Source: Marinactinospora thermotolerans DSM 45154 (GTDB taxonomy: Bacteria > Actinomycetota > Actinomycetes > Streptosporangiales > Streptosporangiaceae). From it: a stretch of DNA of 64,000 nucleotides. This document shows, in pieces, positions 16,765 to 24,394 of the stretch. The stretch covers positions 33,811 to 97,810 of the forward strand of contig NZ_FUWS01000016.1 of NCBI RefSeq assembly GCF_900167435.1. Reading direction: 5' to 3'. Each line of letters opens with the position of its first letter. Within the stretch, counting starts at the first letter, position 1. The position numbers were made by a program, and so were the translations under genes. Under the pieces are notes generated by a model, which was not told the origin of the DNA, ran no database searches, and worked only from the letters and a program-made list of their open reading frames with translations.

Positions 16765-17130
16765 CACCGGTGTCCGCGCTCCACGGGCGGAGCCGGCCTC
16801 CGGCGACGCCGGCCCAGCGCTGCTCCCGGGCGTCGGCCCGCCGGCCCCGGCCCGGCCCGCGGCGTCCGCGCGAAGCGGTGCCGGAAACCTCCAGAGCACG
16901 GCGGCGAGGAGTGTGAGGGGCCTGCGCCGGCCTTCCGGACGCCATGGCGGCAGGGCAGGGCGGCGCCGCACCGTGACAGCGCCGCACCGGTGCCCCGGGG
17001 CGGGCCCGGGAGCGCGGTCCCCGGCTCTCCCGGCCCGCGGTGGTGTCGCCGGGAGGTCGGGGACCCCGGCATGTACGCTGGTCGGGCTCGCCGAGGGAAT
17101 CGGGTGTCCTACCAGGGGAGGGGCGTGGCC
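16765..17130. other. Non-coding stretch ahead of the ferredoxin-cbiC unit
   Basis: About 370 bp of very GC-rich DNA lie between the terminator and the ferredoxin start. Open frames on both strands are Arg/Pro/Ala-rich shadows. No second B12 riboswitch core was found. It should hold the promoter of the next unit; a GGGGAGGGG ribosome site closes it at 17114-17122. Confidence 0.5.
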
Positions 17131-17397
17131 GTGTCGGACGTCGTAGTGGCGTCGGCCCCGGTCCTCGTCACGCCGGCGTGCACCGCGTGCGGCGCCTGCC
17201 TGCTCACCTGCCCCGAGCACGCGATCCGTCCCGTCCACTCGACGCCACGGCACGACGCCCAGGGGCGCGGCGCCGCGCTGGTCATCCTCGCCGACCGGTG
17301 CACCGGGTGTCTGGAGTGCGTCGAGGTCTGTCCGGCCGACGCCGTCGTCGAGGTGAGCGGTCCCGTCCACGAACACGCCGGGGGTATACGTCCGTGA
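17131..17397 (+). CDS. Two-cluster [4Fe-4S] ferredoxin coupled to cbiC
   Basis: This 88-residue bacterial-type ferredoxin has two CxxCxxCxxxCP motifs: Cys17/20/23/27 and Cys57/60/63/67 counted from the GTG at 17131. That start follows GGGGAGGGG; a GTG two codons earlier is possible. Its TGA overlaps the cbiC start by 4 bp. It is probably an electron carrier for a redox step in the corrin pathway or for a nearby Fe-S protein. The partner is not shown by sequence: a precorrin-6A reductase or CobG-type monooxygenase would be natural, but neither is in the window. Confidence 0.9.
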   Translation: MSDVVVASAPVLVTPACTACGACLLTCPEHAIRPVHSTPRHDAQGRGAALVILADRCTGCLECVEVCPADAVVEVSGPVHEHAGGIRP

Positions 17398-18032
17398 GCC
17401 GTCAGGTCCACCCGATCGAGGTCGAGTCCTACCGCATCCTGCGTTCCCGGATCGACCTGTCCCACCTGCCCGAGTACAGCAGGGCCGTCACCGAGCGGGT
17501 CATCCACGCCAGCGCCGACCTCGACTACGCCTCCGACCTGGTGATCGACGACGAGAGCGCCGCTGCCGCCGCCGCGGCGCTGGCCGCCGGCGCCCCCGTC
17601 GTCACCGACGTCGCGATGGTCGCCGCGGGGATCACCGCGCGCGAGACGGTGTGCCGCATCGCCGACCCGATCGCCGAACGCCTGGCCCGCGGCGCCGGCA
17701 TCACCCGGTCGGCGGCCGCCGTGCGGCTGGCCTACTCCGAGGTCGGTCCCGGGGCGGTGTGGGTGGTGGGCTGCGCCCCGACCGCCCTGGAGGAGATCAT
17801 CGCCCGCAAGATCGAGCCGGCCCTGGTCATCGGCCTGCCGGTCGGGTTCGTCGGCGCGGCCGAGTCCAAGGCCGCGCTGCGCGCCAGCGGACTGCCCCAG
17901 ATCAGCAACATCTCGGAGAAGGGCGGCTCGGCGGTCGCGGCGGCGGCGCTCAACGCCCTGCTGTACGGGCCCACCCCGGTGGCGGAGGAGGCGGCGGAGG
18001 AGGAACCCGCCGAGGCCCGCGCCCACGTCTGA
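17394..18032 (+). CDS. cobH: Precorrin-8X methylmutase
   Basis: The 212-residue CobH/CbiC protein begins HPIEVESYRILRSRIDLSHL. It contains TERVIHASADLDYASDL with the conserved active-site His, VVTDVAMVAAGI, WVVGCAPTAL and GLPVGFVGAAESKAALRASGLP, all diagnostic. It moves the C11 methyl group to C12, giving (cobalt-) hydrogenobyrinic/cobyrinic acid. The GTG start is within GTGA shared with the ferredoxin stop. The C-terminus ends with an acidic EEAAEEEPAE tail. Confidence 0.95.
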   Translation: MSRQVHPIEVESYRILRSRIDLSHLPEYSRAVTERVIHASADLDYASDLVIDDESAAAAAAALAAGAPVVTDVAMVAAGITARETVCRIADPIAERLARGAGITRSAAAVRLAYSEVGPGAVWVVGCAPTALEEIIARKIEPALVIGLPVGFVGAAESKAALRASGLPQISNISEKGGSAVAAAALNALLYGPTPVAEEAAEEEPAEARAHV

Positions 18033-18111
18033 ACGTCCCCGCCGCCCACGGGACTCCCGGAGTTCCGGTGCCCCCTGGCGGGGTTCCCCCGAAGATAGTG
18101 AAAGGTGACGG

Positions 18112-19035
18112 ATGAGACCCCCCTTGCTGCTCGTCGGACACGGGACCCGGGACGCCAAGGGCGTCGCGGGGTTCGAGGCCTTCGTCGAGCGACTGAGACA
18201 CCGGTTCGACGACCGTGACGTGGCGGGAGGGTTCATCGAACTGTCCCCGCCTCCGCTCACCGACGCCGTCGGCGACCTGTACGAACGGGGCCACCGCCGT
18301 GTCGTCGCGGTGCCGATGATGCTGGTCGCCGCCGGGCACGCCAAGGGGGACATCCCGGGGGCGCTGGCCCGGGAGCGGGAACGCCGTGCCGGTTTCGACT
18401 ACGTCTACGGTCGTCCGATCGGGCCGCACCCCACGATGCTCGACCTGCTGGCCGAGCGTATGGACGACGTCCTGGGCGCTGACGAGGACGGACGGGCGGA
18501 GGGGGAGACCGCGGTGCTGCTCGTCGGGCGCGGCTCCACCGATCCCGACGCCAACGCGGAGGTGTGCAAGGTCGCGCGCCTGCTCCAGGAGGGGCACGCC
18601 GCGCGGCGCGGCGTCTCCTTCGTCGAGCCGGCGTTCGTCTCGCTGGCTTGGCCGGGGGTCCCCGAAGGACTGGAACGGGTCCGCCGTCTGGGGGCCCGGC
18701 GCGTCGTCGTCCTGCCCTACTTCCTGTTCGCCGGGGTACTGCCGGACAGGGTCGTGGACCAGGCCACGGCGTTCGCCTCGGCCCACCCGGAACTGGACGT
18801 GCGGTGCGCGCCCGTGGTGGGCGACTGCGACGGGCTGGCCGACGTGATCGCCGAGCGCTACGACGAGGCCGTCGCCGGCGACATCCGGATGAACTGCGAC
18901 ACCTGCGTCTACCGCATCGCCCTGCCGGGCTTCGAGGACAAGGTCGGCGCGCCGCAGACGCCCCACCACCACCCCGACGATCCCGCCCACGGCCACGGCC
19001 ACGGACATGGCCACGGACATGGGCACGGCCACTAG
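18112..19035 (+). CDS. cbiX: Sirohydrochlorin cobaltochelatase, long form with MxCxxC and His-rich tail
   Basis: This 307-residue CbiX-L has two chelatase-like halves. The N-half starts LLLVGHGTRDAKG (His10) and has VPMMLVAAGHAKGDIP. The second half starts VLLVGRGSTDPDAN, with VLPYFLFAGVLPDR. The C-terminus carries MNCDTC (Met260 to Cys265), the MxCxxC motif reported to bind an Fe-S cluster in the long Bacillus enzyme. A tail of HHH followed by seven Gly-His/His-Gly steps comes next. It inserts Co2+ into sirohydrochlorin at the start of the early-cobalt route, and the His tail may hold cobalt or nickel. The ATG follows GTGAAAGGTGACGG. Confidence 0.93.
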   Translation: MRPPLLLVGHGTRDAKGVAGFEAFVERLRHRFDDRDVAGGFIELSPPPLTDAVGDLYERGHRRVVAVPMMLVAAGHAKGDIPGALARERERRAGFDYVYGRPIGPHPTMLDLLAERMDDVLGADEDGRAEGETAVLLVGRGSTDPDANAEVCKVARLLQEGHAARRGVSFVEPAFVSLAWPGVPEGLERVRRLGARRVVVLPYFLFAGVLPDRVVDQATAFASAHPELDVRCAPVVGDCDGLADVIAERYDEAVAGDIRMNCDTCVYRIALPGFEDKVGAPQTPHHHPDDPAHGHGHGHGHGHGHGH

Positions 19036-19148
19036 GGGCTGATCCGTGGCGGCGAGGGGCGTCCCCTCGACGTCCCCGCTCCCCGCCACCGGTATATGGT
19101 TCGCCCTGTTGTTGCGATCTGTCCTTTTCGGGTGGAGCGGAGTGGGCC

Positions 19149-20198
19149 ATGCGCGTGGAGGAGAGGTCGGACCGCGCCGACGGGATCGGTGTCGACCTGC
19201 GTCACCACGGTGATTCCGAGGTCGGGCCGGACCTGCTGGACTTCGCGGTCAACGTTCGCGCGGGGACGCCGCCGCGGTGGCTGGCCGAACGTCTCGCCGC
19301 CTCCCTGGAGGACCTCGCCGCCTACCCCGACCCGCGCCCCGCCCGCGAGGCCGTCGCCCGCAGGCACGGGCGCGCCCCCGACGAGGTGCTGCTGACCGCG
19401 GGCGCGGCCGAGGCGTTCGTGTTGATCGCCCGGTTCGCCCGGCCGCGCCGCGCGGTCGTGGTGCATCCGCAGTTCACCGAACCCGAGGCCGCGCTGCGGG
19501 CCGCGGGACACGAGGTCCACCGGGTCCTCCTCCCGCCGGACTACACGCTGGACCCCGCCCTGGTTCCCGACGACGCCGACCTGGTCATCATCGGCAACCC
19601 GACCAACCCCACCTCCGTCCTGCACCCCGCGCGCACCCTGGCCCGGCTGGCGCGCCCGGGCCGGCTGCTCGTCGTGGACGAGGCGTTCGCCGACTGCGTG
19701 CCGGGAGAGCCCGAATCGCTGAGCGGCCGCGCCGACCTGCCGGGGCTCATCGTCGTCCGCAGTCTCACCAAGACCTGGGGACTGGCCGGCCTGCGCGTCG
19801 GCTACCTGCTGGCCGAGGCGGCGCTGGTCCGCTCCCTCGCCGAGACGCAACCCCTGTGGGCGGTCTCCACCCCGGCGCTGACGGCCGCCCTGGAATGCAG
19901 TTCCGACCGCGCCGTCGCCGAGGCCCGGGAGTGGGCGCGCGAGCTGGGCGGGGAACGCGACCGCCTCGCCGCCGAACTGGCCGGTCTGGGCCTGCGCGTC
20001 ACCCCCAACGCCGCGGCGTCGTTCCTGCTCGTCCGCTCACCGCAGGCCGACCGGCTGCGCACCCGGCTGCGCGCCCACGGGATCGCCGTGCGCAGGGGGG
20101 ATACGTTCCCGGGGCTCGGAACGGAATACCTGCGCATCGCGGTCCGGGATCGACAGACCAATGAACGGCTGACCCGAACTCTGGCAGAGTTGCTGTGA
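19149..20198 (+). CDS. cobC: Class I aminotransferase-fold threonine-phosphate decarboxylase (CobC/CobD type)
   Basis: This 349-residue PLP enzyme of the HisC/CobD fold starts DLLDFAVNVRAGTPP. It has LLTAGAAEAFVLIAR, IIGNPTNPTSVLHP, VVDEAFADCVPGE and the PLP lysine Lys208 in SLTKTWGLAGLRVGYL. Near the end is YLRIAVRDRQTNERL, which binds the substrate phosphate or carboxylate. In cobalamin loci such proteins make aminopropanol phosphate from threonine phosphate for the nucleotide loop. A histidinol-phosphate-like aminotransferase is the alternative, but the neighbours favour the cobalamin role. A short promoter-like region with a TATATGG motif precedes it. Confidence 0.85.
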   Translation: MRVEERSDRADGIGVDLRHHGDSEVGPDLLDFAVNVRAGTPPRWLAERLAASLEDLAAYPDPRPAREAVARRHGRAPDEVLLTAGAAEAFVLIARFARPRRAVVVHPQFTEPEAALRAAGHEVHRVLLPPDYTLDPALVPDDADLVIIGNPTNPTSVLHPARTLARLARPGRLLVVDEAFADCVPGEPESLSGRADLPGLIVVRSLTKTWGLAGLRVGYLLAEAALVRSLAETQPLWAVSTPALTAALECSSDRAVAEAREWARELGGERDRLAAELAGLGLRVTPNAAASFLLVRSPQADRLRTRLRAHGIAVRRGDTFPGLGTEYLRIAVRDRQTNERLTRTLAELL

Positions 20199-20411
20199 AT
20201 CGTCTTGGGACCGCCGGCGAGGGCGGCGCCCGCACGCGGCGGACGCCGAGGGGGAGACCGGCACCGCCGCGACGGCAACGACGAGGGGAGACGACGTGCC
20301 GAGACCCGCAGGGAGCGGACGCACGGCAACGCCACGTGACGCGCTGACACCGCCCGTGGACGGCAGCCCTGTCCGTCCGCCGACCATGTTCCGCGACGCG
20401 GGAGGGATGCC

Positions 20412-22814
20412 ATGACCGCTGACGACAACGGCCGCCCGCACGGAGCCGCCGTCCCGGACGAGCACGAGCACACCGCCAGGAACGCCACGCCCGAGCCGGC
20501 CGCCGTGGACGCTCCGCCGGTCCGTGAACCGACCCGGTGGGAGGCCCTGACATCGGCCCCGCCGGTGGGCGGCGGTGGACTCCTCGACGACCTGCCGGAA
20601 CAGGGGCGCGGGGCATCCCCGCTGCGCCCCGGGACCGCCCAGGAGGGACCTTCGGCCGTCCGGCGCGGACTCAACCCCGAATGGCGCAACCCCTTCTTCC
20701 CGCCCGCGCACGGCAACGCCTCCGCCGACCCCCTCTCCGACCCGGACGAGCCCGAGACCTCCTCCCAGCGGGAGGAACCCGCCCCAGCAGAACCGTCGGC
20801 CGGCGGCGCGCCCCGCTCGGCCGACCCCCGTACACAGGACACGGACCACCTCTTGGAACCCAACGTCATCCCCTTCCGGGGGAGCACGCACGACCGGACC
20901 ACGGCGTCCACCACGTCACGGCGCGCGGCCGTTCCCGCCTCCGAGGCGATCACCTCCGCGGCCGAGGACGGCGCGGTCGCCGACCGGCCGGCGGAGCGGG
21001 CGGCGGCCCCCGCGCCCGAGCCGCCCGAATCCGCCCGCGCCCTTCCCACCGAGTCCGTGGCGCCCTCCCCCTACAGGGGACCCGCCAGGCACGCCTATCC
21101 CGCCGCCCAGCGTGACGCCGTCTACCGGGCGATCCGCGAGCGGCGCGACGTCCGTGTGGGCTTCCGCGGCGACCCGATCCCCCACGAGGTGCTGACCCGG
21201 GTCCTGGAGGCGGCGCACCAGGCGCCCTCGGTGGGCTTCTCCCAGCCGTGGGACTTCGTCGTCATCGATGACACGCAGACCCGGACACGTGTCCAAGAAC
21301 TCGTGCGCCGCCAACGCGAGGCCTACGCCTCCTCCCTCCCCGGAGCGCGGGCCCGGGCCTTCTCGGGCCTGAAGGTCGAGGCGATCCTCGACACGCCGGT
21401 CAACGTCGTCGTCACCGTCGACCCCACGCGCGGCGGCCGGCACACGCTCGGCCGGCACGCCCAACCCCAGACCGCCGGCTACTCCGCCTCGCTGGCCGTC
21501 GAGAACCTGTGGCTGGCGGCCCGCGCCGAGGGTCTGGGCGTCGGCTGGGTCAGCTTCTTCGAGGAGCGCGCCCTCGCCCGCGAGCTCGACCTCCCCCCAC
21601 ACCTGGAGATCGTGGCGTACCTGTGCGTGGGGTACGTGGACGACTTCCCGACCGAGCCCGAGCTCTCCCTCAGCGGGTGGGCGCAACGCCGCCCGCTGTC
21701 GTGGGCGGTCCACCGCGACCATTACGGCCGCCGCGGCCTGCCCGGCGAGGCGCCGACGAGCCTGCTGGAGGAGACCGTCGCCGAGATCGGCCCGCCGAAC
21801 GCGCGCGCCGTCGCCGAGGCGCGGGAACGACAGGGCCGTATGACCACGCCGCCCGGCGCGCTCGGTGTCCTGGAGGACGTCGCGGTGCAGCTCGCCGGTC
21901 TGGCCGGCGAGGCCCAGCCCCCCATTCCCGAGCCCGCCGCCGTCGCGATCTTCGCCGGTGACCACGGCGTGCACGCCCAGGGCGTGACGGCCTGGCCGCA
22001 GGAGGTGACGGCGCAGATGGTGCGCAACTTCCTCGACGGCGGAGCCGTGGTCAACGCCTTCGCCGGCCAGGTGGGGGCCGAGGTCACCGTCGTGGACGTG
22101 GGCGTCCTCGCCGACCTGCCCACCGTGCCCGGCCTGCTGCCCCGCAAGGTCGCCCGCGGCACGGCCGACTTCACCCGGGGGCCGGCGATGAGCCGGGTCC
22201 AGGCCGGATACGCCATCGAGGCCGGCATCGAGGTCGCCCGCGACCTCGTCGCCGCGGGCAATCGCTGCCTGGTCACCGGGGACATGGGAATCGCCAACAC
22301 CACCCCCTCGGCCGCGCTCATCGCCGCCTTCACCGGCCGCGACCCGGCCGAGGTGACCGGACGCGGCACCGGGGTGGACGACGCGATGCACGAGCATAAG
22401 ATCGAGGTCGTCCGCGCGGGGCTGCGCGCCAACCGGATCGACCCGGCCGACCCCGTCGGCGTGCTCGCCGCGGTCGGCGGGCTGGAACACGCCGCGCTGA
22501 CCGGGTTCATCCTCGGCGCGGCGGCGCTGCGGGTCCCGGTCCTGCTCGACGGCGTGATCGCGGGCGCGGCGGCGCTGGCCGCCGCGGCCCTCAGCCCCGA
22601 CGTCCTGCACGCCTGTGTCGCCGGCCACCGATCCAGCGAACCGGGGCACTCGGTGGTCCTGGAACACCTGAGGCTGCGCCCGCTGGTGGACCTGGAACTG
22701 CGCCTGGGCGAGGGGTCCGGGGCCCTGCTCGCGCTGCCGTTGCTCCAGGGGGCGGTGCGGGCGCTGCGCGAGGTCGCCACCTTCGACAGCGCCGGTGTGA
22801 CCGAACGCTCCTGA
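20412..22814 (+). CDS. cobT: BluB-CobT fusion: DMB synthase / nicotinate-nucleotide-DMB phosphoribosyltransferase
   Basis: This is an 800-residue, three-part protein. Residues 1-225 are Pro/Ala/Glu/Arg-rich and look disordered. Residues about 228-440 are a BluB nitroreductase-fold domain (RDAVYRAIRERRDVR, HQAPSVGFSQPWDFVVI, GVGWVSFFE, LCVGYVDDFP), which cleaves FMN with oxygen to give dimethylbenzimidazole. Residues about 450-800 are CobT (TTPPGALGVLEDVAVQLA, IFAGDHGVHAQGVTAWPQEVT, TGDMGIANTTPSAAL, RSSEPGHSVVLEHL), which makes alpha-ribazole phosphate. Fusion would pass the base directly between two sites. The ATG follows GGAGGG at five bases. A 213-bp gap without obvious signals separates it from cobC. 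Confidence 0.93.
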   Translation: MTADDNGRPHGAAVPDEHEHTARNATPEPAAVDAPPVREPTRWEALTSAPPVGGGGLLDDLPEQGRGASPLRPGTAQEGPSAVRRGLNPEWRNPFFPPAHGNASADPLSDPDEPETSSQREEPAPAEPSAGGAPRSADPRTQDTDHLLEPNVIPFRGSTHDRTTASTTSRRAAVPASEAITSAAEDGAVADRPAERAAAPAPEPPESARALPTESVAPSPYRGPARHAYPAAQRDAVYRAIRERRDVRVGFRGDPIPHEVLTRVLEAAHQAPSVGFSQPWDFVVIDDTQTRTRVQELVRRQREAYASSLPGARARAFSGLKVEAILDTPVNVVVTVDPTRGGRHTLGRHAQPQTAGYSASLAVENLWLAARAEGLGVGWVSFFEERALARELDLPPHLEIVAYLCVGYVDDFPTEPELSLSGWAQRRPLSWAVHRDHYGRRGLPGEAPTSLLEETVAEIGPPNARAVAEARERQGRMTTPPGALGVLEDVAVQLAGLAGEAQPPIPEPAAVAIFAGDHGVHAQGVTAWPQEVTAQMVRNFLDGGAVVNAFAGQVGAEVTVVDVGVLADLPTVPGLLPRKVARGTADFTRGPAMSRVQAGYAIEAGIEVARDLVAAGNRCLVTGDMGIANTTPSAALIAAFTGRDPAEVTGRGTGVDDAMHEHKIEVVRAGLRANRIDPADPVGVLAAVGGLEHAALTGFILGAAALRVPVLLDGVIAGAAALAAAALSPDVLHACVAGHRSSEPGHSVVLEHLRLRPLVDLELRLGEGSGALLALPLLQGAVRALREVATFDSAGVTERS

Positions 22815-22856
22815 GAGAGACCGCCCACGTGAGCCGTGGCACACGGGGGAGGAACC

Positions 22857-22898
22857 GCCGGGCTGTGGGCATGTTCCCGGCCCGGCACGGTATTTTTT
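22857..22898 (+). terminator. Rho-independent terminator after bluB-cobT
   Basis: GCCGGGC (22857-22863) pairs with GCCCGGC (22880-22886). Six T residues follow at 22893-22898, making this one of the few classic stem-plus-T-run terminators in the window. Confidence 0.65.
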
Positions 22899-23074
22899 GG
22901 GGCATCGCCGGATATGACGCTGCTGTTGATCACCAGGGGGCCGATCAGGCAGGGTGGACACGCCTGCGGCCGCGTGCCGCGCGGATCCGGTGCGCCGCGT
23001 GAGCGGCCGGTGCCCGGCGGAGCGCCACGTCCCCTGAGGCGCAGGGGAACGAACGGGATCTGGAGGCTGCCTCG

Positions 23075-24394
23075 ATGACCTACCTTCTCGGGCTGCGGAT
23101 GGAGGGACGCGACGTCCTGGTCGTGGGCGGGGGCCGGGTCGCCCAACGCAGGGTGCCCGTCCTGCTCGACGCCGGAGCGCGCGTCGTCCTGGTCGCCCCC
23201 GAGGTCACCCCCGCCCTGGAGGATCTCGCCGCGTCCGGACGCCTGATCTGGCACCGGCGCGCCTACCGGCCCGGTGACGTGACCGCAGACCTCTCCGACG
23301 GGTTTTGGCTGGTCCACGTCGCCACGGACGATCCCCACGTCAACGCGCAGGTCATGGCGGAGGCCGAAGGGGCCCGCATCTGGTGCGTCCGCGCCGACGA
23401 CCGCCACGCCTCCAGTGCCTGGACCCCGGCCGCGGGGACGGCCGCGGGGGTCACCGTGGGCGTGATCGCCGACGGTGACCCGCGTCGTGCGGCGGGGCTG
23501 CGCGACGCGATCACCGAGGGGCTGGCCGAGGGCGCTCTCGACGCCCGGCGCGGGCGCGAACCGCTGCGCGGTGTCGCTCTCGTCGGTGGCGGGCCCGGGG
23601 ACCCCGGCCTGATCACCGTGCGCGGACGCCAATTGCTCTCCCAGGCCGACGTCGTCGTGGTCGACCGTCTCGCGCCCACCTCCCTGCTGGACCAGCTGCC
23701 GGGCGATGTCGAGATCATCGACGCGGCGAAGATCCCCTACGGCAGATCGATGGCCCAAGAGCGGATCAACCAGGTGCTGGTCGAACGGGCCAAGGCCGGG
23801 AAGTTCGTCGTCCGCCTCAAGGGGGGCGACTCCTTCCTTTTCGGACGTGGAGGCGAAGAGGTCGCCGCCTGTGTGCGCGAGGGGATCCCCGTCACGGTCG
23901 TCCCCGGGGTGACCAGCGCGCTCGCCGCGCCGGCCGCCGCCGGGATCCCGGCCACCCACCGCGGGGTCGCCCAGGACGTGCACATCGTCTCCGCCCACGT
24001 CGCCCCGGGCGATGAGCGGTCCACCGTCGACTGGGCGGCTCTGGCCCGTCTGCGGGGGACGATCGTCGCCCTGATGGGGGTGGAGCGCGTCGGAGCGATC
24101 GCGGACGCCCTCACCGGACACGGCCGTTCCCCGGACACCCCGGTGGCGGTCGTCCAAGAGGCCACGCTGCCGAGCCAGCGTGTCCTCACCGCCACCTTGG
24201 GCACCGTCGCCACCGAGGTCGCGCGGGCCGGTATCCGACCGCCGGCGGTCCTCGTCATCGGAGAGGTGGTGAACACGGCTCGCGACCTTGACATACTGCA
24301 CATGGGCGGGCACGTCGCCGGATCCGCTTTTCTTCCCGGCGGAACCGCCGGCACCGGAAGTGACACCGCCTCCGAGGGGAATCGGGTTCTGTGA
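23075..24394 (+). CDS. cobA: Uroporphyrinogen-III C-methyltransferase with Met8-like N-domain (CysG type)
   Basis: This is a 439-residue protein. Residues 1-165 resemble the siroheme synthase Met8/CysG-B part: YLLGLRMEGRDVLVVGGGRVAQRR binds NAD, with VTVGVIADGDPRRAAGLRDAI further on. Residues about 170-415 are the SUMT methylase: LVGGGPGDPGLITVRG, VVVDRLAPTSLL, RLKGGDSFLFGRGGEE and VPGVTSALAAPAAAGIP. It makes precorrin-2, and likely sirohydrochlorin by oxidation, feeding CbiX and siroheme. The ATG follows TGGAGG. The stop overlaps the next gene by 4 bp, tying a tetrapyrrole gene to two GTPases. Confidence 0.92.
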   Translation: MTYLLGLRMEGRDVLVVGGGRVAQRRVPVLLDAGARVVLVAPEVTPALEDLAASGRLIWHRRAYRPGDVTADLSDGFWLVHVATDDPHVNAQVMAEAEGARIWCVRADDRHASSAWTPAAGTAAGVTVGVIADGDPRRAAGLRDAITEGLAEGALDARRGREPLRGVALVGGGPGDPGLITVRGRQLLSQADVVVVDRLAPTSLLDQLPGDVEIIDAAKIPYGRSMAQERINQVLVERAKAGKFVVRLKGGDSFLFGRGGEEVAACVREGIPVTVVPGVTSALAAPAAAGIPATHRGVAQDVHIVSAHVAPGDERSTVDWAALARLRGTIVALMGVERVGAIADALTGHGRSPDTPVAVVQEATLPSQRVLTATLGTVATEVARAGIRPPAVLVIGEVVNTARDLDILHMGGHVAGSAFLPGGTAGTGSDTASEGNRVL

